Source: Dehalococcoidia bacterium UBA3254
GTDB lineage: Bacteria > Chloroflexota > Dehalococcoidia > Dehalococcoidales > UBA3254
NCBI GenBank assembly: GCA_002362735.1
Contig: DEUU01000456.1
Location: 778 to 7,996, forward strand
Length of the DNA: 7,219 nucleotides
Direction: 5' to 3'
The stretch's first letter is position 1. Each line of letters opens with the position of its first letter. This document shows, piece by piece, positions 1 through 5,906 of this stretch. The notes below the pieces were generated by a model, which saw only the letters and a list, made by a program, of their open reading frames with translations, was not told the origin of the DNA and did no database searches. A program made the position numbers and the translations under genes.

Positions 1-77
1 CCTAAGACTACCGATTGTTCTTCATTGTTATTATGAGAAAATCCTGGTTTGCTGGAAATATTAGTTTTATTTATCAT
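1..77 (-). CDS. N-terminus of an unrecognised protein, cut by the left window edge
   Basis: Reading leftwards from an ATG at 77-75 there are 25 uninterrupted codons to the window edge. The translation begins MINKTNISSKPGFSHNNN and continues EEQSVVL. The start is supported by a very strong Shine-Dalgarno (GAAGGGGGG, minus strand, 90-82) four bases before the ATG. A similar G-rich site precedes the CoA-transferase in this window. The visible part is polar and rich in Asn, Ser and Lys, with no signal peptide or membrane segment, so it looks like a flexible N-terminal tail. No family can be named from it. It points away from the MFS gene, so the stretch between them is a divergent intergenic region. 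A chance open frame of this length is quite possible; the ribosome binding site is what makes me list it. Confidence 0.5.
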   Translation of the reverse strand, partial: MINKTNISSKPGFSHNNNEEQSVVL

Positions 78-323
78 AGTGCCCCCCTTCTCTGCGAAAA
101 TAATTGAGGGTTAAAATAAGTCTTTTAATATCTATAGAGCCTTTAGTGATCTCCACTGCTCGTCCTGCACATCGCGAAGACACAATTAATCATCAATGAT
201 ATCCATTGTTTGGTAAGAGATATCTTAAATGTACAGTTTGCAGTTTGCTACAAATGCTGGATGATCTTTTAATTATATCAGTTAAGTTCATTTTATGGGA
301 AATCATCAGCCGTGAACTAAATT
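78..323. other. Divergent intergenic region with small dyads, no gene seen
   Basis: This AT-rich stretch lies between the leftward gene start and repeat copy A. I see no credible coding frame. It contains an inverted repeat CAATG-N5-CATTG (194-208), an 8-bp palindrome AGATATCT (218-225) and a 7-bp tandem duplication of CAGTTTG (234-247). The two dyads lie within 32 bp of each other. They could be regulator binding sites for the leftward gene, but no clear promoter could be placed next to them, so that is inference only. Confidence 0.35.
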
Positions 324-520
324 ATTTTCAGACCTCTTTATTGTATTACTCTGGAAAGCGGTGATAATCTGTCGTTGCAAGAGCTTGCCCTTGGGCCCTT
401 TTATGGCATTCAGTCCGTCTTTGCGAGGAGCGCAGCGACGAATCTTCTATTCCAGAGCAAGGGATTTCTTCGCTTCGCTCGTAAAGACATTTGCTCGTAA
501 AGACAATTATGAAAAGATCC
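324..520 (+). repeat. Dispersed non-coding repeat element, copy A (long form)
   Basis: Both ends of this 197-bp segment recur at 3979-4092. The left 46 bases (324-369) align without gaps to 3979-4024, with about 35 of 46 identical. The right 27 bases (494-520) align to 4066-4092 with 25 of 27 identical. The core is palindromic: GTCTTTGCGAG (417-427) pairs with CTCGTAAAGAC (478-488), enclosing GAGCGCAGCGACGAA and TTCGCTTCGCTC. CTCGTAAAGACA occurs a second time at 494-505, 16 bp after the first. The core resembles the GTC(A/T)TTGCGAG...GAAGC palindromes scattered through many bacterial genomes; that resemblance is from memory. No transposase is present, so it would be a MITE-like or REP-like passive element. 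The open frame at 361-567 lies mostly inside it and looks like a by-product. Confidence 0.75.
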
Positions 521-559
521 TGTATTTCAATCGCTCCTGGAGGTCAGGTCAATTTTTTG

Positions 560-568
560 TGATATAAT
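560..568 (+). promoter_or_regulatory. Extended -10 promoter for the MFS gene
   Basis: TGATATAAT is a perfect extended -10 element (TGnTATAAT). No convincing -35 hexamer lies 16-18 bp upstream, which is tolerated for extended -10 promoters. Transcription would start near 575, giving a leader of about 56 bases before the MFS start codon. The site lies 40 bp beyond the end of repeat copy A, so the repeat is probably upstream of, and not within, this transcript. Confidence 0.5.
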
Positions 569-630
569 AGGGCTGTTCTTTGTTTTAACATTTGCAGGCG
601 CAATTGAACAAATCCTTCGAGGAATAATTA

Positions 631-1884
631 ATGGCTGAAAACAAAGTCCCACTCACTACGAGTCATGAAAAAGAAGCTTATCGCAATTCTTATTCGGTGG
701 TTACTGCCGCATTTCTTGTCACGATGGCGGGGGGAATGGCAATTTTCAGCTTTGGGATCTTTTTAAAACCAATTTCCGCGTCGTTCGGTTGGACGCGCAC
801 TGAGATTTCCGGAGCTTTCTCAGTGGCTATGATATTGTCTGGTTTGCTCGGTATTTTAACAGGACGGTTAGGAGACCGTTTCAAGCCAACACTCATTATT
901 ATTATCTGTGGAGCAATTCAGGGATCAGCTTATGTCTTGCTATCTCAACTTACCGCCCTTTGGCAACTATATGCTTGTTTTGGGCTAATGGTAGGCATCG
1001 GGGTGGCTAATGCTATTCCGGTAATATCTCTGGTAACCCGGTCTTATACCAGAACACGGGGAACGATGATGGGAATTACCCTGGCAGGGGGTGGAGTTGG
1101 AGCAGTAGTAGCCTCACCGGTCGCAACTCATTTCATTGCCTCTAATGGCTGGCAGAGCTCTTATCTTATTATGGGAAGCATAATGCTGAGTCTGATAGCC
1201 ATTTCAGCCGTATTTTTGTACTGGCCGGGCGCTTCCAGAGAAATTAAGAACGAAAGTAAACCTTCTATCGAGAAGACAAATACCATAAGAAAAGAGCTAA
1301 ATTTGCGTGAAGCGCTCTGTTCAATTCAATTTTGGACATTAGGTGCTATCATTTTTTGCACCGGTTTGATTCAGATGATAATTACCGTGCATATTGTTCC
1401 CGGAGCCATGGACACGGGAATATCGGCTACGGGAGCGGCCGGAATATTATCTGTAGTTAATTTCGCCAGTATTGCGGGTAGTTCCAGTTCGGGGACGATC
1501 CTCGATAGAATCGGTAGCTGGCTGAGCGTGGTAATTGCGTTGTTTTTAATGCTGATAGGACTGTTCGTGCTGTTAAGCCTTAAAGATATCTGGGCTTTCT
1601 ATGTCTTTGCCATCATATATGGATTTGGCTGGGGAATAGTTGTAACATCAAGGGGTTTAATCACAGCCGATTTGTTTGGTCTACGTTCGTACGGCGTTAT
1701 CGTAGGGATAATTCTTTTTCTCTATACATTAGGAGGTACCCTGGGACCGGTAATAGCAGGATACATTTTTGATGTCAGCCAGCACTACCAAATCGCTTTT
1801 ATCCTGATTACAGGCCTCTGTGCATTAAGCATAGCCATGGCTTTCACCCTGAGAGGGAAATTAAGAGGTTCAGATAATAAATAG
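631..1884 (+). CDS. MFS transporter, OFA (oxalate/formate antiporter-like) family
   Basis: This 417-residue protein is predicted to be a 12-helix inner-membrane secondary carrier, probably for a small carboxylate. The first helix (about 22-46) is followed by the pattern FGIFLKPISASFGWTRTEIS (41-60), typical of OFA/monocarboxylate-porter-like MFS proteins. The MFS motif A is GRLGDRFKP (78-86), with a degenerate second copy at LDRIGS (291-296). A hydrophilic loop at about 199-230 separates the two six-helix halves, and length is normal for the family. The ATG is supported by GAGGAA (619-624) six bases upstream and by the extended -10 promoter at 560-568. The substrate cannot be read from the sequence: OFA members carry oxalate, formate, pyruvate, lactate and others. 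The gene appears monocistronic, because a new promoter-like site follows its stop. Confidence 0.9.
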   Translation: MAENKVPLTTSHEKEAYRNSYSVVTAAFLVTMAGGMAIFSFGIFLKPISASFGWTRTEISGAFSVAMILSGLLGILTGRLGDRFKPTLIIIICGAIQGSAYVLLSQLTALWQLYACFGLMVGIGVANAIPVISLVTRSYTRTRGTMMGITLAGGGVGAVVASPVATHFIASNGWQSSYLIMGSIMLSLIAISAVFLYWPGASREIKNESKPSIEKTNTIRKELNLREALCSIQFWTLGAIIFCTGLIQMIITVHIVPGAMDTGISATGAAGILSVVNFASIAGSSSSGTILDRIGSWLSVVIALFLMLIGLFVLLSLKDIWAFYVFAIIYGFGWGIVVTSRGLITADLFGLRSYGVIVGIILFLYTLGGTLGPVIAGYIFDVSQHYQIAFILITGLCALSIAMAFTLRGKLRGSDNK

Positions 1885-1909
1885 ATCCCCGGGTGCTATT
1901 GACATACTG

Positions 1910-1918
1910 TGCTATAAT
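1910..1918 (+). promoter_or_regulatory. Extended -10 promoter upstream of the aldehyde dehydrogenase gene
   Basis: TGCTATAAT matches TGnTATAAT perfectly and lies 26 bp after the MFS stop codon. It sits inside a loose dyad, TGACA (1900-1904) to TGTCA (1921-1925), so a repressor could in principle cover it. The leader to the TTG start at 2090 would be about 165 bases, which is long. A second, weaker candidate nearer the gene is TGGTCA (2024-2029), an 18-base spacer and TATTAT (2048-2053). The rest of 1885-2077 is AT-rich with no gene visible. Confidence 0.4.
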
Positions 1919-2077
1919 AGTGTCATATTGATATTCGGATATGTAATTGTTGCCTCTTTTTGAGATTTATTTCTCCGGGTATCCACAAGTCTAAAAACGG
2001 TAATATTCTCTGATTTTTTAATATGGTCAAACTATATTTCTCTTATCTATTATAAATATGAATACAAATAATATTAT

Positions 2078-2092
2078 AGGAGTAACATATTG
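2078..2092 (+). promoter_or_regulatory. Ribosome binding site and TTG start of the original aldehyde dehydrogenase frame
   Basis: AGGAG (2078-2082) lies seven bases before TTG (2090-2092). From this TTG the reading is (M)KNYKMW followed by DWW and a stop (TAA at 2120-2122). Dropping one G from the run at 2109-2111 converts this to MKNYKMWIGGKWVDAESGK, the expected N-terminus for this dehydrogenase family. The site therefore fixes the true start upstream of the GTG at 2127, which has no good ribosome binding site of its own. Confidence 0.75.
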
Positions 2093-3541
2093 AAGAATTA
2101 TAAGATGTGGGATTGGTGGTAAATGGGTGGATGCGGAATCAGGTAAGACTTACCCCGTTTTCAATCCAACCACGGGCAAAGAGTTTGCCCAGGTTTCCCT
2201 AGGTGGTCAAGCAGAAGTTGATAAAGCTGTCCAGGCCGCCCGCAAAGCCTTCCCTATTTGGTCGAAGAAATCCCCGGAAGAGCGCAGCAGAATCTTGAAG
2301 GAAATTGCTGCTATCGTAAGGAAACATCTTCAGGAACTTACTGAGATGGATATCCTCGACCATGGTTCTCCGGCAGCCGTTGCCAACATGTTTAGCGGGA
2401 TGGTCCCGGGGCTTTTTGAAGATGCCGCCGAGCTAAGTAAGAACTTTATGATCCAGAGTGAGATCAACGTCTTGCCTGGTTTAATTCCTTATCTCAGGCG
2501 TGAACCCATTGGCGTCGTAGCCTGTATCACACCCTGGAATGTCCCACTGATGGTATCCATCAAGATTGCGGAAGCCCTGGCTACCGGTAATACCTGTATT
2601 GTCAAACCGCCATCTGTTGACACTATAAGCGCCCTGCAAATTGTAGAAATGATGTATGAGCATCCTGATTTACCACCGGGTGCGGTAAATGTGGTCACGG
2701 GTCCTGGCGGCACCGTGGGGAAAATCCGGGGGTAGGAATGATCTCATTTACCGGAAGCAGTGAGACGGGAAAAGACCTGATGGTTGCTACCAGTCAGACT
2801 GTAAAGAAATTATATCTTGAACTCGGCGGTAAAAATCCGTTGATTGTTCTGAAAGATGCTGATCTTGATCAGACCGCGGTCGGCGCTGCTGAAGGAATAT
2901 TCTTTAATACCGGTATGATTTGTGGCTCCCCCAGCAGGTTCTATGCGCCCGAGAAGCTGCACGATGCATTTGTAAAGAAATTTATTGATCAGGCTAAGAA
3001 AATAGTGGTCGGCGATCCTGAAGACCCCGGGACTACGATGGGCCCGGTTGTTAGCGTTGAACATCGGGACAAAATAGAAAGCTATATCAAAATCGGAGTT
3101 CAGGAAGGAGCTACGCTCGCTTTCAGAGGCCAAAAGCCAGTTCACCTTCCTTTGAATGAAGGTTATTTTGTTTCACCGACGGTGTTTACAGGTGTGACTC
3201 AGAATATGCGGATTGCCAGAGAAGAAATCTTTGGACCGGTGGTAGGTGTCCTGAAATATTCCTCGGAAGACGAAGTCATCGATTTAGCCAATGATACGGT
3301 GTATGGCTTGCATGCATCTATCTGGACCAGAGACTATGAGAAAGCCGTCCGCATGGCCAACGAAATTCAGAGCGGCTATGTTTCCATTAATACTCACAGC
3401 CCCGCTGGCGCGCTACCCCGAGGTGGCTTTAAAGAAAGCGGTTTCGGAAAAGAAGGCGGCGGTGTTCATGGGCTGCGCGAATATACTCAACTTAAAGCGA
3501 TTGCCCTTAACCTGGCCGGCGGCTCTCATGGTTATGTTTAG
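2090..3541 (+). pseudogene. NAD(P)-dependent aldehyde dehydrogenase, broken by two frameshifts
   Basis: The family oxidises an aldehyde to a carboxylate with NAD(P)+. Three segments cover nearly the whole protein in different frames: codons 1-7 from TTG 2090, then GTG 2127-2735 (202 residues), then ATG 2738-3541 (267 residues). The first break is one extra G in GGG at 2109-2111. The second lies near 2720: the first part ends GGTVG-KIRG-stop, while the other frame reads GENPGVGMISFTGS. Relatives usually have about four more residues between GE and NP, so a 13-base deletion is likelier than one lost G. Catalytic positions survive: TPWNVP with Asn138 and KPPS (160-163) in the middle part; LELGG with Glu28, nucleophile Cys62 in GMICGSPSR, EEIFGPV (162-168) and ESGFGKEGG in the last. 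Substrate unknown. Calling it inactive is inference; sequencing error explains the first break more easily than the second. Confidence 0.85.
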
Positions 3542-3556
3542 CTCGAAATGACGCAA

Positions 3557-3624
3557 ACTGGTTGAAGAATTTGAGATAAGTTGAATCTTAACTTCTTAAT
3601 CGGGAGTATTATTCTTCAACCAGT
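3557..3624. repeat. Perfect 14-bp inverted repeat between two convergent genes
   Basis: ACTGGTTGAAGAAT (3557-3570) is exactly complementary to ATTCTTCAACCAGT (3611-3624), separated by 40 bases. The intervening DNA contains a smaller inverted repeat, AAGTT (3579-3583) and AACTT (3590-3594 region). The right arm includes the last codons (Leu-Val-Glu-Glu) and stop of the minus-strand TIGR04076-type gene. The left arm therefore looks like a copy of that gene end in opposite orientation. Placed 16 bp after the dehydrogenase stop, it could form a bidirectional transcript-end hairpin. There is no long T-run, so I do not call it an intrinsic terminator. Confidence 0.6.
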
Positions 3625-3860
3625 CTTAATTCAAAGACAACGGTTCCATCCGGACTGGAGCAGGCCACCCGCGCTTTAGAAGGGTCTTTTTCCCACGGAA
3701 GCGGGGAACCATTTTTTAATAATTTAGTAAAAGGCGATAAATCCTTAACACAAAGCCCTCTACCTTTCATCTTGCTGATATCAAACTCATCACCAACCTG
3801 ATAACCAACATAGCAAGAGTTTTTAATCGACATGACCCTGGCTATTATCTTCTTCGTCAT
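3609..3860 (-). CDS. TIGR04076-family small protein of unknown function
   Basis: The product has 83 residues, is soluble, and has no signal peptide or membrane segment. The pattern is a basic N-terminus with early Cys17, then YQVGDEFDIS (20-29), GLCVKDLSPF (35-44), a G-x-PLPW segment (51-56), Cys67 in VACSSPDGTVVFEL, and a C-terminal LRLVEE. This fits the TIGR04076 family, whose members have about 80-100 residues, a VGD(E/T)F motif, GxC, LPW and a late Cys-Pro-Asp or similar. No function is established for the family; the conserved cysteines suggest metal binding or redox chemistry, which is speculation. The ATG is supported by GAGGAAAG just upstream on the minus strand, and a promoter is visible at 3896-3924. 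The gene converges on the broken aldehyde dehydrogenase and stands alone. Confidence 0.8.
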   Translation of the reverse strand: MTKKIIARVMSIKNSCYVGYQVGDEFDISKMKGRGLCVKDLSPFTKLLKNGSPLPWEKDPSKARVACSSPDGTVVFELRLVEE

Positions 3861-3895
3861 ATTTATCTTTCCTCGATGGCTTAAATCCTAAATCT

Positions 3896-3924
3896 ATTGT
3901 AATAGCTTAGCTTAACGTTGTACA
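3896..3924 (-). promoter_or_regulatory. Probable sigma-70-type promoter of the TIGR04076-family gene
   Basis: On the minus strand TGTACA (3924-3919, four of six matches to TTGACA) is followed after exactly 17 bases by TACAAT (3901-3896, five of six matches to TATAAT). Transcription would start near 3889, leaving a leader of about 29 bases that contains the GAGGAAAG ribosome binding site. Confidence 0.45.
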
Positions 3925-3929
3925 GGTCT

Positions 3930-3950
3930 GGTTCGAGAGGTTCGAGAGGT
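3930..3950. repeat. Short tandem repeat, GGTTCGAGA x 2.3
   Basis: GGTTCGAGA occurs at 3930-3938 and 3939-3947, followed by a partial third unit GGT. It lies just upstream of the minus-strand promoter at 3896-3924. Tandem 9-mers here could arise by slippage or serve as regulator sites; the sequence does not say which. Confidence 0.5.
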
Positions 3951-3978
3951 GTGGACCCTGAGGTATCAGAATCTTATC

Positions 3979-4092
3979 ATTTTCAAACTTCTTTGCAGTA
4001 TTAACTGGGAAAGTAGTGATAATCCCCGAGCTTTAATCTAATTAAGGAGATTCATCGCCGCGCTCCTCGCAAAGACAATTATGAAAAGACCC
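3979..4092 (+). repeat. Dispersed non-coding repeat element, copy B (internally deleted)
   Basis: This 114-bp segment has the same two ends as 324-520 in the same order and orientation. 3979-4024 matches 324-369 (about 76 percent), and 4066-4092 matches 494-520 (25 of 27). Its interior is about 80 bp shorter. It keeps only the right half of the palindromic core, GGAGATTCATCGCCGCGCTC before CTCGCAAAGAC, which corresponds to 459-488 of copy A. The same outer ends with different interiors indicate one element family with internal deletion, not two chance matches. I see no obvious target-site duplication. Confidence 0.7.
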
Positions 4093-4506
4093 GGCGAGAA
4101 GTGTTTTTAGGAATTAGAGAACTCTATTGCATTCTGGAGAATGGAATGAATTCTTTTAAATAAACTTACTGCGGACTGCTAACCTGAATTTTGAATAGTA
4201 AGTAACCTATATGAAATTCTAATTAAATTTATTCACTTGATATTTTAATCGTAAGGCGCGAAAATAATTAAGCTGATCAAGTGGTAAACTTTATTTGAAC
4301 AAGAATCACTTCAAATTAAGGTAGGACTCTGATATTCTGACTGAAATAGAAGCTTGGGTATCTTTTCCTAACGATAGTACTTGTTCTTTTGACAATGCAA
4401 CAGGTCCGGTAGAGGCTTTTAAAATCGGAATCAAATATCCCAAAGCCTGGACGGTCTTCGCATTGTATAACTATTCGTAAAATTTTCTTGATAAGGGGGT
4501 AAACTG
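4093..4506. other. Gene-poor leader region upstream of the CoA-transferase
   Basis: The first part (to about 4320) is very AT-rich with no plausible coding frame. From 4325 to 4480 the plus strand stays open for 51 codons to a TAA, with less AT-rich composition, but has no standard ATG, GTG or TTG start in frame (see findings). Promoter signals for the downstream gene are weak: TATAAC at 4466-4471 has no matching -35, and the perfect TTGACA at 4389-4394 has no -10 at 16-18 bp. Confidence 0.4.
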
Positions 4507-5724
4507 ATGATTGGTCCTCTGGAGGGTATAAGAATTGTCTCGGTGGAAAGAGCTCTGGCAGGTCCTTACGCTTCAATGATAATGGGTGACCTTGGAGCGG
4601 AGGTTATTAAGGTTGAACCCCCAGGAGGAGAACAGGTCAGATCGGCCCATTCTCCGCCTTATTTTAAAGGGGAGCCGTCAAATTTTCTCTGGGTCAACCG
4701 GAATAAAAAGAGCCTGATTCTGGACATGACTACAGAGACTGGTCTGACGGCGTTCTATGATCTGGTTAAAATCAGTGATGTGGTCCTGGATAACAATCGG
4801 CCGGGAGTTATGGAAAGGCTAAAAACGGACTATGACACCCTGAAGGGAGTAAATCCACGAATCATTTGCTGTTCGATTACCGGTTTTGGACCAGATGGTC
4901 CCTATGCCAAATTCCCGTCTTATGATCTGATAGGAGAGGGCATGGCCGGGATCCTGCTGCAGACCGGTGAACCTAATGGGCCTCCGATAAAGCCTGCTCC
5001 ATCGCTGGCCGATATGTCTTCAGCTTATTATGCAGTAATGGGTATTATGGCCGCTCTCCTGCACCGGTCGCGCACCGGGGAAGGCCAGAAAGTAAATATC
5101 AATCTCCTGGATAGTGCCATCACCCTGTTGGCTGCCCAATTTATGATATATATCTTAAGTGGTGAAGTGCCAGAACGAATGGGGGCCGGGCATCTGATGT
5201 CCGTACCATTCGGGGCTTACAAAACCAAAGATGGGTGGATTACCATCGGAGTATCCTGGCCGCAGGTAACTAAAACTTTAGGTATAGAGTGGACGGTGAC
5301 CGATCCCCGCTTCGCTACCATTGAAAATCGCATAAAGAACCGTAAAGAACTGGAAAACTTAGTTACTCAAGCTCTGAGCCAGTATGATACCAAGACCTGG
5401 CTGGAAAAGATGCGAGCGGATGATATCCCGGTTGGTCCAGTGTACAGCCTGGATGAAGTTTTAGAGGACCCTCAGGTTAAACATAATAAAATGGTTTTAT
5501 CGCTGGAGCATTCTCTGGGCGGTCAATTGAAAATGATTGGAACTCCCTTTAAGATGCCAACGGTTAATACTGCTGAATATACTGCTCCTCCAACCGTCGG
5601 CCAGCATAATCATGAAGTCCTTTCGAAGTTACTGGGTTATTCTGAGTCACAAATAAAAGCTTTGGAGAATGAACAGGAGGCTAACCGCAGTAATCTTCAG
5701 TCTCGTTTACGGAGGAGTTCATAA
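4507..5724 (+). CDS. Class III CoA-transferase (CaiB/BaiF family)
   Basis: The family moves CoA between carboxylic acids through an aspartyl-CoA thioester. The 405-residue protein has the full family course: PLEGIRIVSVERALAGPYAS (4-23), LGAEVIKVEPPGG (29-41), NRNKKSLILD (64-73), DVVLDNNRPGVMERL (91-105), SITGFGPDGPYA (123-134), the catalytic aspartate in LADMSSAYY at Asp169 (the numbering seen in formyl-CoA transferase and CaiB), YKTKDGWITIG (238-248), DPRF (266-269), and DIPVGPVYSLDEVLEDPQV (306-324). The glycine-rich loop of formyl-CoA transferases is absent, so an oxalate-specific Frc role is unlikely. The acid handled is unknown. AAGGGGG eight bases before the ATG supports the start. The C-terminal tail after about 385 is hydrophilic and variable. 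No clear operon partner: the next gene begins 182 bp later with its own promoter. Confidence 0.93.
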   Translation: MIGPLEGIRIVSVERALAGPYASMIMGDLGAEVIKVEPPGGEQVRSAHSPPYFKGEPSNFLWVNRNKKSLILDMTTETGLTAFYDLVKISDVVLDNNRPGVMERLKTDYDTLKGVNPRIICCSITGFGPDGPYAKFPSYDLIGEGMAGILLQTGEPNGPPIKPAPSLADMSSAYYAVMGIMAALLHRSRTGEGQKVNINLLDSAITLLAAQFMIYILSGEVPERMGAGHLMSVPFGAYKTKDGWITIGVSWPQVTKTLGIEWTVTDPRFATIENRIKNRKELENLVTQALSQYDTKTWLEKMRADDIPVGPVYSLDEVLEDPQVKHNKMVLSLEHSLGGQLKMIGTPFKMPTVNTAEYTAPPTVGQHNHEVLSKLLGYSESQIKALENEQEANRSNLQSRLRRSS

Positions 5725-5837
5725 ATAGGCCTTTAAAGCGAGATCAATAGGACTGAAAATAGAATTAGAAATATTATATGCGTGCATCGAGCTAGCTTCG
5801 TGGATAGCCCCAGATAGACTTTATAAGCTTTTAAGCA

Positions 5838-5867
5838 CTCACCCGGAGGAAAACCCCTCTTGGTGGG
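5838..5867 (+). ncRNA. Predicted stem-loop upstream of moaD, possible regulatory leader element
   Basis: Bases 5838-5843 (CTCACC) pair with 5862-5867 (GGTGGG), and 5845-5849 (GGAGG) pair with 5856-5860 (CCTCT). The single mismatch is 5844/5861, and the loop is AAAACC. That makes 11 pairs including two G-U wobbles. CTCAC (5838-5842) could alternatively pair with GTGAG (5873-5877), so two exclusive folds are possible. There is no T-run, so it is not a standard terminator. It lies upstream of the moaD promoter and so could only act on read-through transcripts or as DNA. I cannot match it to the Moco riboswitch or any other class from memory. Confidence 0.35.
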
Positions 5868-5891
5868 AATATGTGAGCAGAATGCCTTGTA

Positions 5892-5900
5892 TGTTATAAT
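5892..5900 (+). promoter_or_regulatory. Extended -10 promoter of moaDE, predicting a leaderless transcript
   Basis: TGTTATAAT is a perfect TGnTATAAT element, with no good -35. The moaD GTG start codon begins seven bases after the -10 hexamer, about where transcription should start. The message would therefore begin at or within a base or two of the start codon, which agrees with the absence of any Shine-Dalgarno before it. Confidence 0.55.
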
Positions 5901-5906
5901 CGTTTT

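Noticed and set aside
361..567. Open frame of 68 codons on the plus strand
   Set aside because: It lies largely within repeat copy A, has no ribosome binding site, its translation is low-plausibility, and its end overlaps the MFS promoter.
1899..1918. TTGACA followed by TATAAT as a standard promoter
   Set aside because: The spacer is only 8 bases, so they cannot be a -35/-10 pair; only the extended -10 is kept.
4389..4394. Perfect TTGACA upstream of the CoA-transferase
   Set aside because: No -10-like hexamer lies 16-18 bases downstream.
4316..4576. Minus-strand open frame of 86 codons over the CoA-transferase start
   Set aside because: It overlaps a clearly real gene in the opposite direction, has no recognisable motif and no good ribosome binding site.
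5247..5290. Apparent short gap in the CoA-transferase after YKTKDGWITIG
   Set aside because: Some relatives have about five more residues here, but other subfamilies naturally read IGxxWPRxxxxLGIEW; the frame is intact, so this is not damage.
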